This document shows, piece by piece, positions 1 to 11,136 of a stretch of 64,000 bases of DNA. Position 1 is the stretch's first letter. Every line of letters begins with the position of its first letter. A program made the translations under genes and the position numbers. The DNA is from Gloeopeniophorella convolvens. Lineage: Eukaryota > Basidiomycota > Agaricomycetes > Russulales. Below the pieces are notes generated by a model, which saw only the letters and a list, made by a program, of their open reading frames with translations, was not told the origin of the DNA and did no database searches. The stretch is from assembly GCA_022496205.1 (NCBI GenBank), contig WTXD01000045.1:62001-126000 (forward strand). Reading direction: 5' to 3'.

Positions 1-754
1 TCTAAGGCATGTTATATACACGCATCAGATCTCAGGCGATGATGGTCGTAAAACCAGAGACTCACCGACAAAACCGGGCAGCCCATCAAGGAGGGCGACG
101 AAGTCTGGACCCACGCGCGAAGCACGAAGGTGTAGTCGAGAATGTCCTCAGCGATGAAGGAGACGTGGATGATGCAGGAGACCTCGGTGTCTCTGTGAAG
201 CACCCCCGAAGGTGAGAACCTCAAGTTCGGTAGAGAGTGGTCATTGACAAAGAGCCCCGAATAGGTGGTATTCACCGACCAGGTAACTACGTGTCTCAAG
301 CTACGCAGTGCTACGTCAAGAGTTGACCTCCTGCAGCATGGGCATAAGGTTTCACATAACCCTAGAACGCTTCAGCACACGGAGAAGTAGGGCAAGGCAT
401 CGCGCCGAGATGTTCTACATAAAAGTCTCCGTTCATCGCGAAGTTAGTTTGTGATGTAGTAGGGGGTTCGCCTTCCGATACGTCAGTCATGTGTCAACCA
501 GTTACCAGCTGGCTGTATGGAAGGATCCCGCTGGCTTGCATCCATATGCTAGGGGTGCTGAGGTGCAGCTGAGCGCTGCCCGGAGTAGTAAGCTCGACGG
601 ATGCCCGCCGCAGCTCGGCAACAATGTCGCTCGCCGCCCGGACTTCGGATCGGTACACGAACCGGAGTTTTTTCGACCGCCGCTCTGCATACATCCTTCT
701 TTGCACGAGTCGTCTTTGTTCTCGAAGCAGTCCCCCGAGGCTTTCTAAGGCGTC
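1..754. other. No supported gene
   Basis: Only short overlapping open frames on both strands. A minus-strand frame at 12-299 (95 codons) reads like part of an exon, but no splice partners or family could be recognised, so it may be the edge of a gene outside the window or chance. Confidence 0.4.
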
Positions 755-2707
755 ATGTTCAAGAGACCGCTCATTGACACCAAGAACCCCTGCTATTCGC
801 CCACCGAACCGGCCTCGTCATTCCTTAAAAATATCTCAAGCGCATTCGCTAACCCGCCTGTCTCACGCGACCAGTATCTCATCTCCTTTCTTGCTCGGCT
901 CTTGTACCCCTCCCCTGGTATCACGAACGATATCGCCCCTTCGCGGTTCCAAAATGCTGCATTCTCGCTGCCGCAGAGACTGTCCTATCTCACCGATGGC
1001 CCTCCGTCGGACAGCTCTTTCGCACCTTTCTCTCCCACTCCACGCTCCAGATCCCTTCGCACATCACCGATGCTTCTTCCCGAAGTGCCACCTAAGCGTC
1101 CAGCGTCTCTTCTGAACAATAATGGGGATGTCGGTCCCCGTGGCTCTGTCGCCTTTGGTTTGAACTTGGGCAAGCGCAAGTACGCTTCTATCTCTTCCGA
1201 GTCCACCACTTTCAGCGACCTTTGCGGGTCCCCGAAACGCCTGCGCTCAACTCAGACTATCAATGATTCTTCTTTTGAGGTCGTCAAGGCGGACCAGTTC
1301 GTTGACCTGGACAGTCTCGCGCGCGCCAGGTGGTCGCCTTCGTCCCACGACTATGGGTCTGACACGCCCCATGTTATCGATCTTTTGTCTCCGTCAAAAT
1401 CCACCGACAGTTCCATCTATGGTATCTCACCTCAAGGTTTGTGCTTTTGCTGCGAACTTGGCCCATGTGGACTCCATGAACATACTTGCTCTGAATTGTG
1501 TATCTCTGCATGTACACCTCCGCGGATTGCTTCCTTGTCTGGACGCATGTGCACATGACCTGTCAATTGACAATCACACAGGGGATACCGACTTGCCCTT
1601 TTTCTGTACAGACACCAAGTCTCCTTCAGAACTACTGGGCGCTTTGAAGCTCGAATTGGCTCGCAGAAAGCTCCTTGACAAACTCAATAACAATCGATCT
1701 TATACTCTGCAAACTATGGTCGACGTTCTTGCGGAAAGTGGTACGCTTATTGTTCTATGCTTGCGCAGTGACTGTATACTACTAGGCCAACTGAATGCTC
1801 GCCTACTTGATTTCCTTCGTAAGTCCGCTATCGAACATCTCGACCTCCGGGGCTCCCTTTCATCTCGTGGTGGTCTCTGTGCTGGCCAAGTCGACGACAC
1901 TTTGAAAGGTACATGTGATCTAACTGGGCATGAGGTCCTGTTCATCCTTGGTGCTCTTCAGTCTTCGGCAGTCTCGATTGCTTTTGCTGTCTCTCCGACC
2001 TCAATCTTGAAGGCATTCCCTTAAGCGATGATTCCATCTTATACATCCATCGCCTACCCGGCCTCTCGAGACTTAACCTCAACTGCACGGGCATATCTGA
2101 TGTTGGGTGCGCTTCGCTTTACTTTCACATGCACGTTTCACCATCTCCGTTCCAGAATCTTTTACATAGTTGCACTACGACGAACAGTCGTAACACTTTC
2201 CTTGAGGGATAATCCAGGGATAACCGATGACTCTGGTCCCGCTCTGTCCATGCTCTTACACCTGAAGATCCTCGACTTGTGCGGTACAAATGTCACCATG
2301 GCCGGCATGCGCCGCCTCGGTCATTTCTCCTCGACTCTTGCTCTTGACATCCCGTACGAGTGTGAAGCTTACTTGGATAGTGAGTCACATTCACAACCCA
2401 ACTTCCACCGCCAGATGATGAGAGCATTTCAGCACTGCATACGCAATACCTCCTCTCGCCTCTCCCGCCTTTGATCACTCAGCCAGACGCAGCGCCCGTA
2501 CTGGAGTTTTCTGCTCTCAAGCGCAATCTGTCTGCGCATGCAGCATACAACCCAGCCGTACTCACGTCAGGCAGTAAGGCAGTCCTATGCACGAGGCTCA
2601 CTGAACTTCTCGAGAGGCGCAGGGGTGATTTGGCAGTGCGCGAGATGGTATGGCGTCGAAGAGACCCAGGCAACGGCGAAGTGAGCGGCCAAGCGAGCTG
2701 TGGGTAA
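755..2707 (+). CDS. Leucine-rich-repeat protein, unknown function
   Basis: Six exons fit one frame: 755-1511, 1582-1740, 1786-1908, 1962-2106, 2156-2379, 2433-2707, giving about 560 residues. Introns are 45-70 bp with GT and AG ends; the first donor could instead be 1437, which keeps the phase. The first 250 residues are Ser/Pro-rich and look disordered, with a basic patch (GKRKYAS, SPKRLRS) that could be a nuclear signal. Residues about 330-470 carry leucine-rich-repeat-like strands (LSDLNLEGIPLSD, LSRLNLNCTGISD, VVTLSLRDNPGITD, LKILDLCGTNVT). The C-terminus is basic (TELLERRRGD, WRRRDPG). No F-box was seen at the N-terminus. The repeats suggest a protein-binding role; partner unknown. Start chosen as the first ATG of the long frame. 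Confidence 0.72.
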
Positions 2708-4273
2708 TACATCGCTATTATGTTCGGGAGCTCAGATGGGTGACATCCGAGATGGTTGTCGACGGCGCTCAATCCTGTACTCAAGCACATACCTGCCCTC
2801 GTCGTTTGCATATACAGACAGGGCGTACTGAGATGACCCCATGGAAAGCAATGAACATCGGTCCGCAAAGTAATGCCCACCGTCCGTACTGCCCCTCCAG
2901 GCAGTGACGAGCAAGTGCAACCCCCGGAGGCGCGAGTTCGATACCAAAGCCCGCGTCGTCGAACACAGCTTATCTATTACATAATAACCCGGCCCAAAGG
3001 TTGGTCCCGGGACACCGGTTCAAGGGATCCCGTCTTTCGGTATCTTCGCTGGAGCGGTGCCGACTCTCGTCTCTGCGCCGTGTTTACTCATTCTCAGGAA
3101 CCCCCTGTCCAGAAATCATGACCAAAATGTGGATTAATTTTTGTAGCCATGCCGGACGAGCTCCAGTAGCCAACGCGGCTGGAACCCACGCTGCAGGCTG
3201 TCAAACCAGCACATCAAGCCTTCCTGCGCGTCCACATGACGCCTTCAATGCACTGGTCGCACCGCACCGAACCTTTGTGTATGTGGGTCTAGTCGAAACC
3301 GGTAATTGTATGTCGTAAATATTGGAGATACTTTCTGACAACTTGGGCAGGCATCCGAGAAATGAGGGAGATGCATTTCACTGGCCCTGTGGATCGTCGG
3401 CTGACAGCCTGTTCGAACAACACGCCGATTGGGATGTCTAAACTGCGATGAGCTCCTTTCATTAGTAGTCTCTGCGCTATGGCCGGAGCAGAAGGTGCGC
3501 CCCCCGCCGACGTTGTATGCCGTAACGAACCGCCATGCTTCCGCGTCAACCTCGCTCCGTGAACGTGGGACGGACTCGGACCCCGTGGCTATGCCTATTA
3601 CCTGACCTTACTACCAGGGACGTTCGTATGCTATCCTGCCCGAGGGTTTTTCGAGACGGACAGGCTGTCAGCGCCTCGCCGTGTCTTCCATAGGCCATAA
3701 CGTTTACAGCACTCTCCTGCGGGTGCAAGTCGGTCAAGCCCCAATTTCGGCCCGCATAACGCGAAAAGCCCCATTTCCTCGGCTTTTGAACACCTCCCGA
3801 GGGGGCCTGGAGGCGCCCATATACTCTGGTTGTTCGGGGTCGGGACTCGGAACGCCTTTGTCCTTCTACTATGGGAAAAGTGATAAGTACTCGTGGGCTT
3901 CATTTGCGAGTCGCGCGCCCATTGCTCGGCGTTTCGCAAGCATATCGGTCCCTTATATCACTTCCCATCCTGTCCCATCTCGTGTCCTCACGGAATGCTC
4001 GTGGGAAGTACATGCGTCAAAGAGGGGGGCTTCGACCCAAGTTGGTTTGTGCACGGAAGCCGTGGAGCCGCCGTTTGTGGGTTAGCGATGCGTTGGGCGC
4101 TAGGGAGAATGGGCCCCCGGCGCTTGACAGGCACGCCTCTCGACAGCCACCACCTTGGTAGTGCTGTGTGGAACAACCTGTGCCTCCGGGTTCTACTCAT
4201 CCGACGAATCTCGAGGCTCGAAGCAACGCCTTATAGCCCTGGATTAAGCACCACAGGGGCTCAGCTGTTACTC
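2708..4273. other. No supported gene
   Basis: About 1.5 kb between the LRR gene and the MLKL-like gene. Frames on both strands are short and mutually overlapping and no spliced model or protein family could be supported. Confidence 0.4.
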
Positions 4274-7055
4274 ATGTCTCTCAAAATCGATTACATGCGC
4301 CCTTCACAATCCGCTGCTAGATCTACCCTGGAACCAAGGTCAATCCTCGAGGACTTACTAGCTCGTTCCCGCACTATCAAGCGTGTCGTCTCACTTGCAG
4401 CCGACATCGCAAATACAGCAGAGGTTTGCACTTCCTTAGGTGCCCCATCTGGTAACTGATAAGGAAAAATCTACAGAATGTCAAAGCAAATAAAAGGTCC
4501 TGCGTTCGGCTGGCGAGCAGCGTGGTGGACTGTGTGCTGAAGATCGACGCTGTCACGAAGGACCGATGGGATCCGGCTCCTCGCATCATCAAGCTAGAAT
4601 TGGACCAAGTCGAATTGTAAGGACCTCTAATATCGATTCATCAAGGCAGCAGCTGAAGGCACTCATACTTACAGCCTTCTCCTTTCCATCCTGAATTGGA
4701 TGCGCGACCTTGTAGAGGCAGGGTTATTCAGCCAGCTCCTCAAACGATCCCATATAAAACACAAGACAGACGAACTTCGAGTATCTTTACTCGACCGCGT
4801 ATCTGCACTTCAAGTAAGGGGTCTCTTTTCCATACTCCGAACGTTCTAACCTAATGCCCAGGACTCCATCTTTGAAGAAATCCGCCGTACCATAAATCTA
4901 AACGACTGCCTGCAAGTCGTGCTGGCTCACAATACGGGCCTTGTGCGGCGACTGCGACGATTCCAAAGGCAGGGCGATGCAGAAAGCCAGCCCGGACTTT
5001 TGCAGAAAGACGGGGACGGCGTAAGCTCACTATCAGAATATATCCCAAATTAGTCGTAATTGTGATGTCTTAGTTTCCCGTTATTCACCGCTCAGAGGTA
5101 GTACTACGTAACCCACAACGACCGGGCGGCAGTGGGTGGGAAGGCGTAACAGAAGCTTCTGTCGGCGGGCGTCCTGTGCTTGTCAAGCACTACGATGGGC
5201 CAGGAGCAGAACAGGTACGGCGGTAGCTGTGCAGAGTACATCTCCTCCCACTTACACTGCCTTACATAGCGCTGGGACCAAGATGTCACATTCCTGAAGA
5301 CGGTGTGGTATGACCTAGTCGCGCAAGGTTTTTCTGGGGTCCGTCTTGACTATCCCTTCCAGGGACGCTCGACTTCCGCAGCTATATGGCATATCAAGGG
5401 GCGGTGACACCCCCCTTTTCACGATCCTCCACGATAGTCAGTCCACGGATCTGGGACCCACCGCCTAAGGGGTTCTGACCGTCTTTATCTACAAGCTGGT
5501 CACACGGACCTTCAGGCGTTCGTTTCTCCCTCCATTCAAGCTGGCCAGCTGCTGCAAGTCGCAGCGACGGCGACCCGCGTCGTGAGTTCTCTTCCCTCTA
5601 AGGTGTTACACCAATCACTCAGAATAGTGAACTTCAGGCCGAGCACCTGCGAGTACGTGCACCCCAAAAGCGTACCACTCGACCCATACTTATTGACGTA
5701 GGCTGGCCTCGCCATGTTGGCGAGCAGCGGCAGGTGGCCAGCGATCTACGGTTCCCCAAATGAACGTCCTTCCCTTGCCCTGCTTTCGAGCCTCGCCGTC
5801 AACAACCGAGGGATTGTTGTAATCGGTGCCAACATCGCTTCCGATCGGCAGGATGCTAATCATCGTGGTCCCTTGGTCTGGCTGTGCCACGAGGTAGAGC
5901 TCTTCTCCTACACCCAAGATACATGCTGACATGAAAGTCAGGTCTTTGGGAGCCGATACCCTGGCACTGCCCTCGCCATTGGAGAACATGGTCTGCTTCA
6001 TCCAACGACCGCTGACGCCGACTAACCGCCCCATAGACCAGAGCCAGCGCGCCCGTCAGCTGGCCAACCAAATCGCCGGCTCGATACTACTCTGCGGAGC
6101 ACAGCCCCCGGCCCACACCGCAAGCGCTGTTCTCGCGGACCTCCGCGATTCTCAATGGACCCCACGTATGTTGCGTGAACTCCGTGCTTCAATGGCTAGT
6201 TGGGCACTCGATGACCGCAGCGGGCTATTCTCCAACTGCGGCTATGGGGATGTTGGTTTCCTCGCTTCGGATTCCATATCGAAGAAGAGGAAGTTCGTCA
6301 CAATTGGCAGCGTGAAGAAAACCCTCGGCTCATATCAGTCCCGCATCCTTGGACCAGACGAACCATACCGACAGAGACGGAAAATCGACCATATTTTTGA
6401 AGGAGAATTCACAGACATGATAGTTAGCGATGTATCCTCCGATGTAACAAGGTAAGTCTCTCTTTGTGTTGATGTTTCATGGCTTAGCCTGTCCATCCGG
6501 TCTGCCAGATTCACCTTCGTCTCGCCTTCGTCTGTCTCGTTCCAAAAGCAATTCTCGTTGCACGAAAAACCAAGGGATCTCCACGCAGCGAATGGCCCAC
6601 GCTGGCAAAGTATAACTTCACGCGTGCGATCGCTCGCGGAAGAGTATAGGATTCCACCCGAAAGCATGATTGTCGGTATGTATTCCTGCTCTCTGCTGTG
6701 TTGTCATATGATTTAGTTGCGATCTTTCCAGTTACCGGGCATCGCACTTCAGTCAAGATTTCAAGCAAGTTCACGTGCACGACGCCTTCAACGCCAGCTG
6801 AAGCTTACTTCTTCCTGTCGCATGAGGACTACCCAGCATCGTACTGGTCCTACGACCCAGAATTCAAGCCGATCAACCAGCGCTCAAGGCTTTCAGAGCC
6901 TCAAGCGTCTATCAGCTCATCGCCTCTGTACGTGTCGCCTCTATCAGTGTGTTCTCGTGCCTGACGCTGGCTCTCGCTGTTCTATTAGGACGGAGAAGAG
7001 AGGCTTCTATATTCAGTTCATTCCTGAGGACTTTGAGAGCTTCTTAGAACTGTGA
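4274..7055 (+). CDS. MLKL-like N-domain protein with kinase-like domain
   Basis: Clear exons: 4274-4423, 4477-4616, 4675-4813, 4862-5020, 5074-5214, 5270-5307, then from 5363. Introns are 48-58 bp. Residues about 30-200 form a helical domain with the pattern NVKANKRSCVRLASSVVDCV, then LLSILNWMRDL, LLDRVSALQ and LNDCLQVVLAHN. This is the arrangement of the MLKL N-terminal four-helix domain common in basidiomycete proteins. It is followed by a degenerate kinase N-lobe: a Gly-rich strand (GSGWEGVTEASV), RPVLVKHYD with the lysine, and PQLYGI...FTILHD. No HRD or DFG motif was seen, so it is probably a pseudokinase. The C-terminal region (6150-7055) ends in GFYIQFIPEDFESFLEL. The middle (5440-5930) needs an unusually short intron or a frameshift and could not be spliced cleanly, so the gene may be damaged. 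Role in regulated cell death is inference from family resemblance. Confidence 0.55.
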
Positions 7056-7466
7056 GAATTGGATGCCCGTTGTCGGAAAGGAACGTGTCAGGTTGAGTGA
7101 ACCTGAAGCTGTGTTTGAAATCATGGAGCAAAATCCTATTGCCTCGATGGCAAACTCTTTTCCGGACAATAGGCACGGCACTGAAACGTATTGTGAGCGA
7201 CATCAATCATGTAGGTAGGATGTAATGTGCTATACGTACCCCATGCACACTGGGCTGGGGCGATCACACTCAGCCTGCGCCGCGGCGGCATGTCCCGCGT
7301 CCAGCCGCATCCCGCATAGCCACTGATCACCATCATGATGACGGGCCTCCCTACGTGACGACCATCTCGGGACCCTATGCGCACGAGTCATTACGAACCC
7401 GCCGCTACCCACACTGCACAGTATAACTTGGCTCGTTGTTACCACCTGTGACGCTGCTATCGACCC
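7056..7466. other. Intergenic, upstream of F-box gene
   Basis: No gene seen. The F-box translation start lies at the end of this stretch. The mirrored copy upstream of the second F-box gene (45073 onward) is the equivalent flank. Confidence 0.4.
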
Positions 7467-9036
7467 ATGCCCTCGACAACAGCTGTGCCCTTTCCCGCTG
7501 AACTTTTCTTCGAGATCGCCCTTCATCTTCCAGCAATAGCAGATGTCTTCGCGCTCGGCCTCACCAATCGTTTCGCCAACAAAGCCCTGTCAGCGCCAGC
7601 ACTCTACAAGCAACGTGTCTTGCTCCGGGGATGGGACACAGGCGCCTGGGACGACGAGAATCAGGCAGCCGACACCTCTTTTCCTGCTCTTCTGAAGCGT
7701 TGGATGCGCGCGGAGCATGCGTGTTGCAGGACCGAGCAGCTCCTCGACCAGGCGGTTGTCGAAGGATGTTTCCGAATTCAATCAGCCAGCCCCGATGAGG
7801 ACGAGGGCGGGGACGAGGCATGGTCATGGCGTGAGTGGCGCAGCAGCACCCCCAACAATGGTGGTCCAGCGCCGGTAGCGCCGGTGCATCATACTCGACT
7901 CGACGGAGCCAAGTCTGTAGCCTGGGTGAAACGCTTGAGCGAAGTGCTGCCATCGGTGGCGATGCACCACCGTACGTCTATTCGTCTGCACAAATACTGA
8001 ACCGAACATATAAGCCCGACGTCACTACAGGGTTGAACAATGTTCCGCGGGTTACAGATACCCGATACCACGGAGCCATCAAAGCGTTCACGCTCACGAC
8101 AACACAGCTGTGTTTCTCTCCAGAGCTTGCACCACGATCAGGCTCTCCTAACAGCTTGTCGACTTCGAGCTCATCTGAGTACGATTGGTATGAGCGAGCA
8201 TGCTTCGGCATGGCTGCGCTCTTCATGTATGGTGCGCTGACCTCCGTTTATTCTCGCGGACATACTGTTCATTTTATTGTTCGATAGACGACGCAGGCCC
8301 TGAGTTCAGAACAATCTTTGAAGGTATCTGGGAACATTTACGCTCCTCAGTCCTCAGGGCGCTCTATAGGTCCAACGCGACAGAAGAGCAATACTCTGCG
8401 ATCTTTATCCACAACTTGAGCCTTAGGCACTTACCCCAACTTGATGATTTTTACAAGTGCATCTCACGTCGCTTTTCGATATGCCTGATCGTTCAGTTGA
8501 TCATGCATCTCGAGCTGCGCTTCGAGGAACCAAAATCACGGCATATCTTGCAAGCGCCACGAATCCCCCGTTCTGGCCCAGTATTGCGTCCCTATGACGA
8601 GCCTTTCCTACTGGGGCCTGGCTCGATACGGCCGTGGCTGCAAGACGATATGGCGGGTACTCCTTTCGCAGGACTATCTACCTCCCCGAGGGCCTGGGCA
8701 GGCTATTATACCACTGAAATCCCCCAGTGGATTGCCCGGGACATGCCTATGTTCTTCGACTTGCAAACAACGCCGCCGGAGGCCGGAGGATCTCGCTACA
8801 TCTCGTTCCAGGCCGCGGGCGAGGATGCTGTCGGGCGATTCACGCTGGTCGGGACCTGCGACTCCCGGACAGGGCTAGTATCTGCTCAGAAGATGTACCA
8901 AGGTATGCATACATGGGAATGGGATGGGGTCGTGACACCCTTTGGAATGGTTGGCCGTTGGGGCACAAAGAGCTACGGAGGCTGGTGGTGGGTCTGGCCA
9001 CGAGAATGGAGCCCGACCACTCGAACGTCACACTGA
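7467..9036 (+). CDS. F-box protein, left-arm copy
   Basis: Three exons, 7467-7971, 8031-8231 and 8288-9036, join in phase to give 484 residues. Residues about 7-55 fit an F-box: PFPAELFFEIALHLP, then FALGLTNRFANKAL and ALYKQRVLLRGWD. F-box proteins usually bind Skp1 in SCF ubiquitin ligases and choose substrates through their C-terminal part. The C-terminal 250 residues are Trp/Gly-rich and end in YGGWWWVWPREWSPTTRTSH; this may be a beta-rich substrate domain, but no known type was recognised. A paralog on the other strand at 43494-45072 has the same intron positions and an exon 2 of exactly the same length (201 nt). The pair belongs to the inverted duplication. Confidence 0.8.
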
Positions 9037-9663
9037 AATGGGAGGTACGAGATAGCACGAGGGATCAGCGCGTGGCATTGAGGTCTCGACGTCGTAGCGT
9101 ACACACTCAACGGGACAAAACACCTAACTCCATGCGGAAACTACGCCCGCAGACAGCTTCGCCATCTCCATCGCTCTTGACAGGTTATTGTTGGACTTCG
9201 ACGTTCGTCTTGTAGCAGCGTCACATGCGACGAGATTCCGTGCCTCGAGTGAATGTTGTCTAGCTGCTGCATCATCATTGTAGGTCTTCGAATTCGGGGC
9301 TTCGGATGTCGTACAATTATACGAAGTGTTTCCTGCTACTGTATGCTAGCGGCATAGGCGGACTTCAAGCTGCAGAGACTATAGCCGTGCAGTTGGTCCC
9401 GGCGTCCTCCGTCCAGGCAGTCGGGCAGAGCAGTAACATAGTAACCCATATGCTGACGTGGTATGTCGAATGTCTTTGCGCAATCCGATAGCGCATCGAA
9501 GGCTGGTTCCTCTCTGCACCCTCATCTACAGATCAACGACATCGTTCTTCCCGAGACCGACCCCGCCACTCTGCAAGGGTTGTCAGACGGATGGATACTC
9601 AACAACAGCGAGGGCTTACTACGCCGGGACGACCGAGCCTTGGCTGGTACCGTATACGATTGA
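9037..9663. repeat. Intergenic segment present three times
   Basis: This stretch between the F-box and HSBP1 genes has no supported gene. Recognisably the same sequence, in inverse orientation, occurs at 42978-43493. A shortened version lies at 26325-26700, joined to an HSBP1 fragment. Confidence 0.55.
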
Positions 9664-10176
9664 TTACTGCAGACCGCTTCGCATGCGCCTTGGCTGTGGA
9701 GTGACGGGGGCCGGGGCAGGTGACGGCGAATCGCTCGGCACGGCGCTCGAGGCCCCGTCTCCATTGATGATATCCTGAATAGACGACTCTAAAGCATCCA
9801 CGCGATTTGACATTTGCATCACTGCAGTAAAAAGGGGTCGAGGGTGAGCTAGGGGCAGAGGGTACAAAATGGCGACTGACTGCGGTCGATGATCTGGGAG
9901 GACATGTCGTCGAACTTAGCGTCCAGCTGTTCGAGAAGCGTCTCGACCTGTAAGACCAAACTCGTGGATCAGAGTGTGTGCTTTGGCAGTAAGCTCTGGG
10001 CTCACGAATGCGGTAAGCTCATGGGGGCTTGAAATGTCGGCGGGGTTGGCAAGCGGTTTCGAGGGTCCTGGGGAAGGGCCCCGCGAGGCGACCGGCGTCT
10101 TGGAACCCTGATCTCCCTTAGCAGAGCCGTTCACGGATGGTACTTTGAGTGGCTGAGCGGACGGGGGTGAAGACAT
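9664..10176 (-). CDS. HSBP1: Heat shock factor binding protein 1 homolog, left-arm copy
   Basis: Exons on the minus strand are 10176-10006, 9947-9881 and 9821-9664; the introns are 58 and 59 bp. The product has 131 residues. The core is a single coiled coil with the HSBP1 signature: ELTAFVETLLEQLDAKFDDM, then SSQIIDRM, then MSNRVDALESSIQDIING. HSBP1 forms a small coiled-coil oligomer that binds the trimerisation region of heat shock factor and damps its activity; homologs are usually 70-110 residues. The extra 50 N-terminal residues here are Ser/Pro/Gly-rich and look disordered, as is the C-terminal tail. A second intact copy with exons of identical length is at 42463-42977 (+), and a broken third copy is at 26184-26324. 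Confidence 0.88.
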
Positions 10177-10734
10177 AGGGACAGTGCGATTCGAAATTCA
10201 AGCCAGCCGCGAACCCGTGGGGCATCCGACGAGTTGGAACCGAGCTCAGCGCAGCCGTGGCAACATATCACGTAAACACCGAGTCTCTCACGGAGTCTCC
10301 CGTCTCTTGAAGGTCTCTTGGCAGCTCTCAGCTGGCCCTAGCTGGCCTCGGTCATTTCAATCTGCAGTCCCTGAACCAAGCCACATCATGAACAGTGGAC
10401 CTTGGGACTTGAAACTCAAGGGTTGTGTACTGGCACCTCTGTGACGAAATCACTACAACGATGGTACGGTTCTGCATGACTGGGGCGCGGACATGTCTCG
10501 AGCGTGGCCCTGATACCATTCAGCGACGCTGCAGAACCTCCGGGATCAATCGATCACCGCCAAGGCGAAATAGGCGTATATCCGCACTCGCATGACCGCA
10601 GCAACTCGGGAGGCGACCAGTTCTGCCCCCGTATTGCCACAGTGGCTGGAGCTACCCGTGGCACCGCGTCCACAACCCAACAGACGTCCGACGGAGATGA
10701 ACCTACTTCGACCTCCATTGAGGGATGAAATGAA
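10177..10734. other. No supported gene
   Basis: About 560 bp upstream of the minus-strand HSBP1 gene. Nothing beyond short opposing frames. Much of it is matched in inverse orientation near 42010-42462. Confidence 0.4.
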
Positions 10735-10929
10735 ATGCTTTGCGCTCTGCGGCGCACTTCTGGAAGCGCCATGCGGGGGCACATGCCGGGCATATGTGCC
10801 CTTGGCGTACCCGGTGCGGCCCTCAACGTCGATGGTGCACTGCTTCCCCGTCTCCTCCGTCCAATGGGTGACGGTTCTACGTTCCACCGTCAACTCTACC
10901 TTATCGGCTGGATTCCTCCATGTATGTAA
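10735..10929 (+). other. Conserved paired coding-like segment
   Basis: The frame contains LLPRLLRPMGDGSTFHR and then WIPPC, followed by a GTATGT donor-like site. The inverted copy at 41804-41989 (-) keeps this frame with about 30 of 37 residues alike, better than the opposite strand does over the same interval. It may be an exon of an unrecognised gene, or simply a slowly diverging duplicate. No family was recognised. Confidence 0.3.
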
Positions 10930-11136
10930 GCGTTCTACTTCGCCTCCATACATAACAACGTTTTCCTAATCTTAATCAACCCGCATTTAGCTACATACGC
11001 CGTACGGTGTGCGGTTACCATCCGCTATAAACAATGATTACAATACGTCACTGCCTTGTTCGCATTTCTCTTCTCCGAAAATCTCCCGCGAGCTCTCCGT
11101 GCACTGAGCGGATCCTAGGGGATACCACTGCTTGTC

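Noticed and set aside
5690..6034. 114-codon minus frame opposite the MLKL-like gene
   Set aside because: Shadow of the plus-strand coding region; no homolog recognised.
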